A stretch of 64,000 nucleotides of DNA from Nocardioides sp. zg-DK7169 (GTDB taxonomy: Bacteria > Actinomycetota > Actinomycetes > Propionibacteriales > Nocardioidaceae), in contig NZ_JABJRA010000009.1 in the NCBI RefSeq assembly GCF_013155365.1, forward strand, positions 62,001 to 126,000. Direction: 5' to 3'. The translations under genes and the position numbers were made by a program. This document shows positions 41,932 through 50,216 of the stretch, piece by piece; the first letter of the stretch is position 1, and the number at the start of each line of letters is the position of its first letter. Below the pieces are notes generated by a model, which saw only the letters and a program-made list of their open reading frames with translations, was not told the origin of the DNA and made no database searches.

Positions 41932-43031
41932 CGCACGATCTCCACGGGCCGGGTGATGTCGGCGACATCGACCAGCGCCCCGCGGGCGCGCAGGCTGGTC
42001 GCAGCCGACTCCAGCACCTGCAGCACCCGCAGGCCCGAGGCGCCGTCGGTGGCGGGCGCCCGCTCGCCCCGGATGCTCGCGGCCAGCTCGGCCACCATCG
42101 CGCCCAGTGCCTCGCGCTCGGGCAGGGCCGGGGCCCAGGTGTCGCCGAGCCGGTAGGCCACCGAGGCGGTACGCCGGTCCGCGCTGTCCACCGACTGCTG
42201 GACCAGGTCGACGCCGCGGTCGTAGATGCTCAGCCGCTGCTGGGGGTTCAGGTCGTCCCACACCAGCGTGCGCTCGCTGCCGCCGATCACCATCTGGCGG
42301 ATCTTGGTCGGGCTGAGCCAGTTGACGTGGACGTGCGCCATCGCGCCGTTCGCCAGCGGCATGCTGAGGTAGCCCACGCACGAGGTCCCGGCGCCGACGG
42401 GATCGGCGCCCTGCGCGGCGACCCCGAGTGGGTGCAGGCCCCCGGGGAGCACATGGTCGAGGATCGAGAGGTCGTGGGGCGCGAGGTCCCAGAACACGTC
42501 GACGTCGGACTGCACGAGCCCGAGGTTGATGCGCACCGAGTCGATGTAGAGGATCTCCCCCAGCGCGCCCTCCGCGACCAGCTCGCGGATCTTCTGCACC
42601 GCCGGGGTGTAGCAGTAGGTGTGGTCGGCCATCAGCACGAGCCCCTCGCTCCGGGCCAGCTCGACCATCTCGCGGCCGTGCTGGACGCTGTCGGCCAGCG
42701 GCTTCTCAACCAGCACGTGCTTGCCGGCACGCAGCGCCCGGGTGGCGATCGCGTGGTGGGTGCCGGCCGGTGTCGCGATGGCCACGGCGTCCACGTCGTC
42801 GCGCGCCAGCACGTCGTCCAGGGCGATCGTCACCTGGACCTCGTCGCGGCGACCGACCAGGTCGCGGGCGCGCTCGGCGTCGAGGTCGCACACCGCGCGG
42901 ACCTCCCAGTCCGGAGCGGTGCTGAAGTTGCGGAACAGGTTCGGCCCCCAGTAGCCGGCCCCGACCAACGCCACCCCGAGGCGCGGCCGGTCCGCCCCCT
43001 CGGCGGCTCCCGACCCCACGTGTTCAGCCAT
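41928..43031 (-). CDS. Gfo/Idh/MocA oxidoreductase, WlbA/WbpB-like
   Basis: 367 residues. NAD-binding VALVGAGYWGPNLFRNF (about 20-36), the family motif HVLVEKPLADS (Glu-Lys-Pro), and the C-terminal catalytic region DVFWDLAPHDLSILDHVLPG with the conserved Asp and His. G-Y-W-G-x-N-x-x-R-N-F is characteristic of the subgroup that makes 3-keto UDP-GlcNAcA for 2,3-diamino-uronic acids. A transaminase and hexapeptide acetyltransferases are available in the window. It is the first gene of operon D; regulatory site c lies 110 bp upstream. Confidence 0.87.
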   Translation of the reverse strand: MAEHVGSGAAEGADRPRLGVALVGAGYWGPNLFRNFSTAPDWEVRAVCDLDAERARDLVGRRDEVQVTIALDDVLARDDVDAVAIATPAGTHHAIATRALRAGKHVLVEKPLADSVQHGREMVELARSEGLVLMADHTYCYTPAVQKIRELVAEGALGEILYIDSVRINLGLVQSDVDVFWDLAPHDLSILDHVLPGGLHPLGVAAQGADPVGAGTSCVGYLSMPLANGAMAHVHVNWLSPTKIRQMVIGGSERTLVWDDLNPQQRLSIYDRGVDLVQQSVDSADRRTASVAYRLGDTWAPALPEREALGAMVAELAASIRGERAPATDGASGLRVLQVLESAATSLRARGALVDVADITRPVEIVR

Positions 43032-43140
43032 CAGCCCATTCCCCCTCGCGACGTCGGCCGGACCGCAGCGGTCCGACTCGGTTGTGTCGACCTCCTTGGT
43101 AGGACCGGCGGCCCGGACGCCGAGGCAAGACGTTCGGCCA

Positions 43141-43158
43141 ATACCTCACTTTGGGGAG
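43141..43158 (-). promoter_or_regulatory. Polysaccharide-regulon site c
   Basis: CTCCCCAAAGTGAGGTAT on the minus strand, 110 bp upstream of the first gene of operon D and oriented towards it. It is the most divergent of the six main sites in the centre but keeps both flanks. Confidence 0.6.
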
Positions 43159-43167
43159 CCCGTCGCA

Positions 43168-46100
43168 TCACGGGAGGGGACTGCGGAAGACCAGGTCGAC
43201 GAAGTAGTTCGTCGCGCCCCAGGACAGGTCCGGGAAGCCGCCGGCGGAGCCGTAGCGGAAGCGCCCGTTGCCGCCCGCGGGCACCGACAGCGGCCCGGAG
43301 GTCCAGCCGTCCGAGAAGAATCCGGAGGTCGCCGCGTAGTGCCCTCGCGGGGCGAAGTAGGACACGACGTACGTCGTCCCCGCCTCGAGGGGGTACGGCG
43401 TGGCCAGCTCGGCCACCTGCCACCCGGTGGCGGTCTCATCGGTGAACACCACCGACGCGAGCGGGTCGCCGGTCGCGGACCACAGGGTGCCGGTGTGGGT
43501 GCCGGTGTTCCCCGGGCCCTTGAAGAACCGGATCGCGGTGGCGTGACCGTCGACGCCGGGCGTGAAGGACACACCGAGCTCGACGGGGTCGTTCTCGCCG
43601 ACGTCCGCGATCGCGGGGGTGGACGTGCCCAGCAGGGTCGTGGTCCGGTACGCCGCCGGCTCGGTGCGGAAGCTCCAGGTCGTCGTGGGCAGCGCGACGT
43701 CGTCGGTCGACACCACGCCGGTGGCACGGACCGTGACCAGGGTGTCGGACGGCAACGGGTCGACGGGCGTCGCGACCAGCCGGGTGCCGTCGGCCGTCAG
43801 GCTGGTCGTCGCGTCGAGGTCGTGTCCTCCGACGCTGAGGCGCAGCGTGGCTCCCGAGCGCAGCGGCGCGCTGAGGGTGAGGCTCGGGCGCACCGTGGTC
43901 GCCACCCCCGTCGCGTCCGGCGCGGGGGTCCGGCCGGTGATGCTCAGCGACGCCGCGTCGGGGACATACTCGACGTCCGCGAAGTACGCGCTCGCGCCGT
44001 AGGAGTAGGTCGGGAACCCACCGGCCGCGCCGTACAAGAACCGGCCGTTGGCCGCGGCGGGGGCACGGAGGTCGCCCGAGGTCACCCCGTTCGCGAAGTA
44101 GCCCGGGGAGTAGGAGTAGTGACCGTGCGGCGCGAGGTAGGACACCACGTAGGTCCGGCCCGCGACGACGTCGACCGGGCTCGCGAGCACGGCTCGCTGC
44201 CAGCCGTCCGGGGTCTCCCCGGTGAACGTGACCCGCCCGAGCACGTCCCCATCGGCGCTCCACAAGGTGCCGACGTGGGCGCCGGTGTTGCCCGGCCCCT
44301 TGAGGAACCGCAGTGCCCGGACCTCGCCGTCACGCGCGGGCGAGAACACCGTGCCGACCTCCACCGGCGACGAGGCGTCGTCGGCGGGGACCGCCGGCAC
44401 CGCGTCACCGAAGATCGTCTGTGGGTCGCGGACGCCGGGCTCACGGGTGCTGAACGACCAGGTCCTGGTCGGGAGCACCGCGCCGTCGGTCGAGACCACC
44501 CCGCTCAGGGTGACCCGGACGACGGCACCGGCCGGGTACGGCGACGCGGGCACGAAGGTGAGGCGTCGCCCGGAGCCGTCCAGGGTGGTGGTGCCGGGGA
44601 CCGGGAAGCCGACGACGGAGACCCCGAGGGTCGCGCCCGGCGCGATCGGGGAGCTCAGCCAGACCCGCACCGGCTGGGTGCGCGGCACGTCGAGCGCGCC
44701 CGCGGGCGGGTCCTGCGCCTCGACCGCGATCGCGGCGGCGGCCCGCTCGAAGACGACGTCGACGAGGTAGCTCGAGGCGGAGCGCGACGACGGGAAGCCG
44801 GTGCCGTAGGTGTAGCTGCCCGACTGGGCGTCGACGCGCAGCGGCGCGCGGGAGAGGTCGGAGGCGGCGAATGCTCCCGGCGTCACGGAGTAGCGGCCCT
44901 GCGGGGCGCGGTAGGACGCGACGTACTCGGTGCCGGGGACGATCGGCACGGGCTCGTCGAGGACGAGCGTCTGCCAGCCCTCCGAGGACTCCGTCCCTAG
45001 GGTGCCCTCGGCCAGCACCGTACCGTCCGCCGACCACAGCGTCGCCCGGTGCGGGCCGGGGTTGCTGGCCGCCCGGTACATGCGGATGCCGGTGACGATG
45101 CCGGCCACGTCGCTGCGGAAGCGCACCCCGACGCTCACCGGGGAGGTGTCCCCCGAGTCGGGTAGGGCCGGGGCGAGGTCGTCGGCGAACAGCGAGCAGG
45201 GGCACACCCCCACCGGGCCCTGCGGCACCGCGGTGGTGAAGGACCACTGCCGGGTCCCGGTGACCTGCTGTCCCGCGGCGTCGGTGGCCTGCACCGTCGC
45301 GGTGTGCCGCACGCCCCCGGCGAGCGGCTGCGCCGGGGTGAAGGTGGCGGTCCGGCTCCCCGCGTCGTACGCCGTGGCGCCGGGCACCGCGTCGCCGTTG
45401 GCGTCAACGAGCCCCAAGCGCACGCTGGCGGCGCCGACGGGCTTGGAGAAGCGGGCCCGGACCACGGCGGTGCTGGGCACGCTGGAGGCGTCCGGGCGCG
45501 GGTGGCGCTCGAGCACCGTCAGCGGCGAGGTGTCGGTGAGGCTGAAGACCGGGTCGACGAAGTACCCGGTGTTGCGGCTGGACTCGGTGGGGAGCACGCC
45601 CGGCGCCCCAAAGACGCCGGCCGGGGCCGCGCCGTACCCGCCCAGGACGGTGAAGGGTCCGCGGCGCCAGCTGCGGGCACTGAACGCCTCGCTCTCCATC
45701 GCGTAGCGACCGGCCGGTGCCGTGTAGGAGGCGGTGTAGGACTCCCCGGCCAGGACCGGCACCGGGGTGGCGAAGTCGACGCGCTGCCACCCGCCGGCGC
45801 TCTCGCCTCCGAAGGCGGCCGAGGCCAGCCGCTCCCCGGCGGCCGACCAGATCGACCCGACGTGGGTGCCGGTGTTGCCGGTGCCCTTGAAGAACCGGAC
45901 GCCGGTGAGGAACCCGTCGACGTCGACGCGGAAGCGCAGCCCGAGCTCCCGGGCGGCCGGGTCGTCGGCGGCCGCGACCGCAGGCTCGTCCGCTCCATGG
46001 ACGGTGCACGGGCAGGTCACGGCGACCTGGCGGGTCGCGACCGGGCCGATGTTGGCGCTGTCGTCCATAGCCCGCACCCGGATCGTCTCCGCGGCGACCC

Positions 46101-48033
46101 CGCGCTGGGTGTAGGTGTGGGTCCAGGTGTCGGTGCCCGTCGCCGGGTGCCACGTGTCCCCGTCGTCGGCGCTCACCTCGACGCCGGCGACCCGGCCACC
46201 GCCGGTGTCGCTTGCGGTCCCCGTGACGGTGAGCCGGGCGCCGTTGGCCCGGCTCTCGCCGGCCGTGGGCGAGGTGATGGTGACCGTCGGCCCGGTCCGG
46301 TCGGTGGACGCGGTGGTCGCGGTGAGATGGGACGCGAGGGTGCGCGGCTGGGCGCCCATGTCGGCGAGCAGGTTGACCTGCGCCTGCTGCATCCGTGGGT
46401 CCGCGGGCTCCGGGGCGAAGGGACTGTCGTGGCGCTCGTCGAGGCCCCAGGTCCACTGGACGCTGCCCGCACTGAACACCAGTGAGCCGCTGGGCGCGCG
46501 GTACATCGTGAGGTGGTGGGTGGTCGTGCCCGGGGCGACGGTGTTGCCGAAGTCGGTGAGGTACTCCTGCGTCGGCCCCGTCGTCGTCGAGAGCCGCACC
46601 AGCCCGGGCGGGCGGAAGCCGTTGTCGATGTCCTCGTTGGACTCGTACCCGACCGTGTGGGGGGCGAGCGTCGCCTGCCCGCCCGCGGGCAGGGTCGCGA
46701 GCGAGGTGTGGCGCCACAGCCGGGAGCGGCCCTCCTGCGCGCCCACCGTGAGCGCGAGGTCGACGTGGTTGACCTGGTAGAGCGTCCCGATGAGCTCGTT
46801 CTCCGGTCGCCCCGCGCCCTGCGAGGCCGGCGCGTAGCGCGGGTCGCGCCAGGTCCCCGTCCACTCCGGCGCCGGGTCGATCTTCGCCCGGTCCCAGGTT
46901 TCCTTGTAGGAGACCAGGGTGCGGTACGGCGTGTGCGAGGCGTCCGCGGACGCCTCGTAGCGGGTGCGCCAGTAGACCTCGTTGCCACTGAGGAACTGCA
47001 GGTGCATGCCGGCGTCGCGAGCGGCCTCGACGTTGGCCCGCTGGGCACCGCTCCAGTACTCGTCGTGCCCGACGGAGAGGAAGACGTCGTGGTTCGCGAG
47101 CAGGTGCCCGCGCCGGTCGGTGTCGACCCCGGCGAGGTAGCTCACGTCGTAGCCGTTGCGCTCCAGGAAGCGGACCAGCGGGTACTCGTTGGCGAAGTAG
47201 AAGTCGCGTCCCCCCGTGCCGCCGCGGGTCAGCATCGGCCGGTTGTAGCTCAGCTTCAGCGCCCGCCCCCGGGCCCCGCCCCAGTAGAAGTTCGACCCGC
47301 CGTAGTCGTTGTAGGCCACCCAGGTGGGGTCGGAGGTCTGGAAGGCGATGTCGGCGTCGCTGGCCTCGTCGCGCACCACGAAGGTGATGTGGCTCGCCGC
47401 GCCGGTGGCGGGGATCTCCAGGTGGGCGAGGTAGACCCCGGAGACGGCGTCCTCGGGCACCTGCCAGGAGGCCGAGACCCCCCAGTTGCCGCAGTCGTAG
47501 AGCTCGGTGCTGGCCTCGCTGATGCACTCGGGCTGGTGCTGCGGCAACGTGGCGGAGGGAGTGACGGAGTCGATCCGGCGCGCCCCGTCACCGCCGTAGT
47601 AGCCGGTGCGGTAGATGGTGATGTCGTAGTCGGCCGCCGCGGTGTCGATCTTGAAGTCGACCTGCTCCCCCACGTCGACGCTGATCTCGGTGGAGAAGCC
47701 CTGGATGGTGCTGCTGCCGGCCCCCCACATGTCGTCCCACACCGCCGGCGGCGTGCCAGGGCGGCTGTTCTCGCAGGTGATCTCGTTGCCCGCCGGGCCG
47801 CACGGATCCGTGACGGCGCTCGCGGCCGCCGCGGCCGGGCTGACCGCAGACAGGCCGACGGCAGGGGCTGCGGACCCCGGCGCGATGACGGGGGATGCGG
47901 TTCCCTGGGCACCGGCCGGGGCGAGGACCGCCGCGCCGGCGGTCACGCCCAGGACCAGAAGCAGGCCCATACCCCGGCTCCGCCGTCCTCGACGGGGGTG
48001 GCCGGTCTGCTCGCGTCGCTCGCTGGGTCTCAC
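43168..48033 (-). CDS. Large secreted protein: DMF-ase-like domain plus four DUF4082 modules
   Basis: About 1621 residues. GTG at 48033 gives a signal peptide: Arg-rich start, hydrophobic GMGLLLVLGVTAGAAVLAPA and cleavage near residue 40-45. Residues 100-560 resemble the C-terminal domain of N,N-dimethylformamidase large subunit (SVGHDEYWSGAQRANVEAA, FLSGNEVYWRTRYE). An Ig-like region follows (about 565-680). Four DUF4082 modules lie at about 685-825, 948-1091, 1206-1353 and 1466-1621, each with the pattern RFFKGxGNTGTHxGxLWS and ending A-P-x-G-x-Y; Ig-like Big_5 segments separate them. It ends without a sortase signal. Probably a surface or matrix protein binding or modifying the polysaccharide. 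GTG is chosen for signal-peptide geometry; ribosome binding site is weak. Confidence 0.82.
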   Translation of the reverse strand: MRPSERREQTGHPRRGRRSRGMGLLLVLGVTAGAAVLAPAGAQGTASPVIAPGSAAPAVGLSAVSPAAAAASAVTDPCGPAGNEITCENSRPGTPPAVWDDMWGAGSSTIQGFSTEISVDVGEQVDFKIDTAAADYDITIYRTGYYGGDGARRIDSVTPSATLPQHQPECISEASTELYDCGNWGVSASWQVPEDAVSGVYLAHLEIPATGAASHITFVVRDEASDADIAFQTSDPTWVAYNDYGGSNFYWGGARGRALKLSYNRPMLTRGGTGGRDFYFANEYPLVRFLERNGYDVSYLAGVDTDRRGHLLANHDVFLSVGHDEYWSGAQRANVEAARDAGMHLQFLSGNEVYWRTRYEASADASHTPYRTLVSYKETWDRAKIDPAPEWTGTWRDPRYAPASQGAGRPENELIGTLYQVNHVDLALTVGAQEGRSRLWRHTSLATLPAGGQATLAPHTVGYESNEDIDNGFRPPGLVRLSTTTGPTQEYLTDFGNTVAPGTTTHHLTMYRAPSGSLVFSAGSVQWTWGLDERHDSPFAPEPADPRMQQAQVNLLADMGAQPRTLASHLTATTASTDRTGPTVTITSPTAGESRANGARLTVTGTASDTGGGRVAGVEVSADDGDTWHPATGTDTWTHTYTQRGVAAETIRVRAMDDSANIGPVATRQVAVTCPCTVHGADEPAVAAADDPAARELGLRFRVDVDGFLTGVRFFKGTGNTGTHVGSIWSAAGERLASAAFGGESAGGWQRVDFATPVPVLAGESYTASYTAPAGRYAMESEAFSARSWRRGPFTVLGGYGAAPAGVFGAPGVLPTESSRNTGYFVDPVFSLTDTSPLTVLERHPRPDASSVPSTAVVRARFSKPVGAASVRLGLVDANGDAVPGATAYDAGSRTATFTPAQPLAGGVRHTATVQATDAAGQQVTGTRQWSFTTAVPQGPVGVCPCSLFADDLAPALPDSGDTSPVSVGVRFRSDVAGIVTGIRMYRAASNPGPHRATLWSADGTVLAEGTLGTESSEGWQTLVLDEPVPIVPGTEYVASYRAPQGRYSVTPGAFAASDLSRAPLRVDAQSGSYTYGTGFPSSRSASSYLVDVVFERAAAAIAVEAQDPPAGALDVPRTQPVRVWLSSPIAPGATLGVSVVGFPVPGTTTLDGSGRRLTFVPASPYPAGAVVRVTLSGVVSTDGAVLPTRTWSFSTREPGVRDPQTIFGDAVPAVPADDASSPVEVGTVFSPARDGEVRALRFLKGPGNTGAHVGTLWSADGDVLGRVTFTGETPDGWQRAVLASPVDVVAGRTYVVSYLAPHGHYSYSPGYFANGVTSGDLRAPAAANGRFLYGAAGGFPTYSYGASAYFADVEYVPDAASLSITGRTPAPDATGVATTVRPSLTLSAPLRSGATLRLSVGGHDLDATTSLTADGTRLVATPVDPLPSDTLVTVRATGVVSTDDVALPTTTWSFRTEPAAYRTTTLLGTSTPAIADVGENDPVELGVSFTPGVDGHATAIRFFKGPGNTGTHTGTLWSATGDPLASVVFTDETATGWQVAELATPYPLEAGTTYVVSYFAPRGHYAATSGFFSDGWTSGPLSVPAGGNGRFRYGSAGGFPDLSWGATNYFVDLVFRSPLP

Positions 48034-48161
48034 GTCGTACCTGCCCTGGTCGGCTGCCGTCGGCACTCGTCCTGGGATGGCACGGGCCCCGAGCCGGCCC
48101 GTCCCTTGTGCCGCTGCCCGCACTCTGGGCCCCACCTGGTCGAGCGTGGGCGGACTCCTGG

Positions 48162-48183
48162 CGTACTCCCTCAAAATCGGGCA
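48162..48183. promoter_or_regulatory. Divergent relative of the polysaccharide-regulon site
   Basis: GTACTCCCTCAAAATCGGGCAC, 130-150 bp upstream of the large secreted protein gene. It shares the half site CTCCCTCA with the palindrome at 49090-49109 and the CCC/GGG frame of the main sites, but spacing differs. Weak. Confidence 0.35.
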
Positions 48184-48204
48184 CGCATGCCCCGCGGCGC
48201 CGGG

Positions 48205-48876
48205 TCAACTGCTCCGGTCGAGGCTGAGGAAGCGGGTGTAGGTCGCGACGGCGGCGAGCTGGGAGTTGACCGCCAGCTTGCGCAGGATCGAGCGCACGTG
48301 GCTGCGCACCGTGCCGTCGGCGACCCGGCACAGGTCGGCGATCTCGAGCACGGTGCGACCGGCGTGCAGCAGCTGGATGGTCTCCAGCTCGCGCGGGGTG
48401 AGCGCCGCGATCCGGCGGTTTAGCTCGGCGCTCTCGCGCTCGGTGATCCGCCAGGCACGCAGCAGCTGCTCGCGGGTGGCCTGCGCCATCAGTCCCTCGC
48501 CCGCCAGGACCCGGCGCAGGATCGTCTCGACCTCGTCGAGCGCCGCCGAGGTGGGGATCACCTCGTCGGCGCCGCTGTCGAGCATCGCGCCCCACACCGG
48601 CCCCGGCTCCCGTTCGGTGAGGACCACACAGGGCAGGGCCAGCTCGTGCACCAGCTCCCGGACGTCGTGCAGGCGCAGCGGCCGGACCAGCTCGCTGGCG
48701 ACCAGCAGCAGGTCGGGGGCGAAGCGGCGCACGGCCCGCTCCTGGGCGGCGAAGACCCCGCCGAGGCGCACGTGCAGCACCATCGCGACGAACCCGCGGC
48801 CCCTGAGCGCCGCCCGGATCGCCTCGGCCACGAGCGGCAGCTCGGAGGCCACCAGGAGCCGGACCGGGCGGTCCAT
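48205..48876 (-). CDS. LuxR/NarL-type regulator with degenerate receiver domain
   Basis: 223 residues. Residues 1-115 have the receiver fold order (VRLLVASELPLVAEAIRAAL at strand 1), but the usual acidic pair is replaced by Ser-Glu, and the segment that normally holds the phosphorylated Asp reads PDLLLVASELVRP, with no Asp at the expected place. Residues 155-215 are a well-kept LuxR helix-turn-helix: LTPRELETIQLLHAGRTVLE then VRSHVRSILRKLAVNSQLAA. So it probably acts without phosphorylation, perhaps through a ligand or partner. ATG at 48876 follows GGAGAG. A 20-bp palindrome lies about 215 bp upstream. It sits in the middle of the polysaccharide region, a likely local regulator. Confidence 0.83.
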   Translation of the reverse strand: MDRPVRLLVASELPLVAEAIRAALRGRGFVAMVLHVRLGGVFAAQERAVRRFAPDLLLVASELVRPLRLHDVRELVHELALPCVVLTEREPGPVWGAMLDSGADEVIPTSAALDEVETILRRVLAGEGLMAQATREQLLRAWRITERESAELNRRIAALTPRELETIQLLHAGRTVLEIADLCRVADGTVRSHVRSILRKLAVNSQLAAVATYTRFLSLDRSS

Positions 48877-49089
48877 GGGCTCTCCGCGTGGCCGACGGCC
48901 CCGGTTCGTGATCGGGCGCTGGTCGGGTCGTACGGTCGGTCGGCTCGCGAGATCGCTCACCTCACACATCACCTCGGTCGGCGCTGGGTCGATCGGACGG
49001 GATCCCGAGCCCGTCCCCGGACACGTCGGCGTGCCGGGCGCGCACAGCATCACCGCGGCCCCCGCCGGGCCCTCCTCGGCGACATGAGC

Positions 49090-49109
49090 GTTCCCTCATT
49101 TGAGGGAAC
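49090..49109. promoter_or_regulatory. 20-bp palindrome upstream of the LuxR-type regulator
   Basis: GTTCCCTCA-TT-TGAGGGAAC has perfect 9-bp arms around TT. It shares the CCC-GGG frame and A/T-rich centre of the main regulon sites, and lies about 215 bp upstream of the regulator start and 123 bp upstream of the acetyltransferase start. A dimeric regulator, possibly the LuxR protein itself, is the natural binder. Confidence 0.6.
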
Positions 49110-49145
49110 CCGGCGCGGCGCCGGGGCCGTCGGCGGCGGGCCGGG

Positions 49146-49163
49146 GTGCCCAGTACTGGGTAT
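49146..49163 (+). promoter_or_regulatory. Polysaccharide-regulon site g
   Basis: GTGCCCAGTACTGGGTAT, containing the perfect palindrome CCCAGTACTGGG (49149-49160), 70 bp upstream of the acetyltransferase gene and oriented towards it. Confidence 0.62.
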
Positions 49164-49232
49164 GCCCGCCGTGCACCCGGGCGCCGGGCTCCCGCCCGGT
49201 CGCACGCTCGCGGGACCCGAGCGAGGAGCACG

Positions 49233-49901
49233 ATGACCGACACCACCGCCGCCCAGGGCTCCGACCGCACCGTCGCGGAGCCGCCCCCCGCCGAGACGCC
49301 GGGCCCCGGGCCCACGATCGCCGGGTCCGCCGACGTGGACCCGCGCGCGCGGGTCGGCGCGGGTTCCCGGATCTGGCACCTCGCCCAGGTCCGCGAGCAC
49401 GCCGAGGTGGGGCCGGAGTGCTCCATCGGACGCGGCGCCTACCTCGGCCCCGGGGTCGTGATGGGGGCGCGCTGCAAGGTGCAGAACGCCGCGCTGGTCT
49501 ACGAGCCGGCGCGCCTCGAGGACGGGGTGTTCATCGGTCCGGCCGCGGTCTTCACCAACGACCTCCTCCCGCGGGCCGTGACCCCGGACGGGCGCCTGAA
49601 GACCGCGGCGGACTGGGACGTCGTCGGTGTCGTGGCGCGCACCGGGGCCAGCGTCGGCGCCCGCGCCGTGTGCATCGCGCCGGTGACCCTCGGTCGGTGG
49701 TCGATGGTCGCCGCCGGCGCCGTGGTCACCCGCGACGTCCCCGACTTCGCGCTCGTCGCCGGTGTCCCCGCCCGCCGCATCGCGTGGGTGGGGCGCGCCG
49801 GCGCGCCGCTGGAGGAGACGAGACCCGGCGCCTGGCGCTGCCCGCGCACCGGCGAGGAGTACGTCGAGACCGACGACGGGCTGCGCGAGACCTCCTGCTG
49901 A
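49233..49901 (+). CDS. Hexapeptide N-acetyltransferase, WbpD/WlbB-like
   Basis: 222 residues. Left-handed beta-helix repeats (VDPRARVGAGSRIWHLAQVR, AEVGPECSIGRGAYLGPGVV, GARCKVQNAALVYEPARLED) match UDP-2-acetamido-3-amino-2,3-dideoxyglucuronate N-acetyltransferases, where K-V-Q-N is a hallmark. TNDLLPRAV and VVARTGASVGARAV follow the family order. It would acetylate the 3-amino group made by a Gfo/Idh plus DegT pair such as those of operon D, 6 kb away. The C-terminal 30 residues include a Cys-containing tail (WRCPRTGEEY, SC) of unknown role. ATG at 49233 follows GAGGAG. Confidence 0.85.
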   Translation: MTDTTAAQGSDRTVAEPPPAETPGPGPTIAGSADVDPRARVGAGSRIWHLAQVREHAEVGPECSIGRGAYLGPGVVMGARCKVQNAALVYEPARLEDGVFIGPAAVFTNDLLPRAVTPDGRLKTAADWDVVGVVARTGASVGARAVCIAPVTLGRWSMVAAGAVVTRDVPDFALVAGVPARRIAWVGRAGAPLEETRPGAWRCPRTGEEYVETDDGLRETSC

Positions 49902-50216
49902 GCGCACGCGGTCACGCCCGGGTCGCGCGGAAGATAGCCCGCCAGCGCCCCGGCGGGGTCGCGAAACGGCACTAGCGTCCGAGACCGGACCGCCGCTCGG
50001 GGCGGTCCGTGCTCTGTCCCGACCCTGCCCAGCCCTGGTCAGGAGCTCCGCCCCCGCCCACCCTCCGACACCACGGCAGGACCGCGTCACTCCCCTCGCC
50101 TCCCTGACACCCCTCGGCAGCACACCGCCAGGGGCCCGGCAGCCCGCCGGCAGGGAGGACGGACCCCGGCACCGTGCCGCCGGCTCGGGACGCGTCTGTC
50201 AGAGGAGCACGACTGC
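49902..50216. other. 315-bp intergenic region
   Basis: No gene seen. It contains the stem-loop at 49986-50009 listed separately and the leader of the GH16 gene. No regulon site of the common type is evident; CGCCCC-GGCGG-GGTCGC near 49945 has the wrong spacing. Confidence 0.5.
49986..50009 (+). terminator. Stem-loop after the acetyltransferase gene
   Basis: CGGACCGCC (49986-49994) pairs perfectly with GGCGGTCCG (50001-50009) around a 6-base loop, 85 bp after the acetyltransferase stop. A strong 9-bp GC stem without T tract; likely terminator or attenuator ahead of the GH16 gene. Confidence 0.55.

Larger units (their letters stand above)
48877..49232. other. 356-bp divergent intergenic region with palindromes
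   Basis: No gene. It separates the LuxR-type regulator from the acetyltransferase gene and holds two regulatory sites, listed separately: a 20-bp palindrome (49090-49109) and site g (49146-49163). The large gap in an otherwise tightly packed region fits a control region. Confidence 0.6.

Noticed and set aside
43084..45000. Long plus-strand open frame within the large secreted-protein gene
   Set aside because: Antisense to the DUF4082 modules; the repeated composition only mirrors those modules.
43168..48174. Earlier start for the large secreted protein at 48174
   Set aside because: It would place more than 80 residues before the signal peptide and would run over the regulatory-like sequence at 48162-48183.
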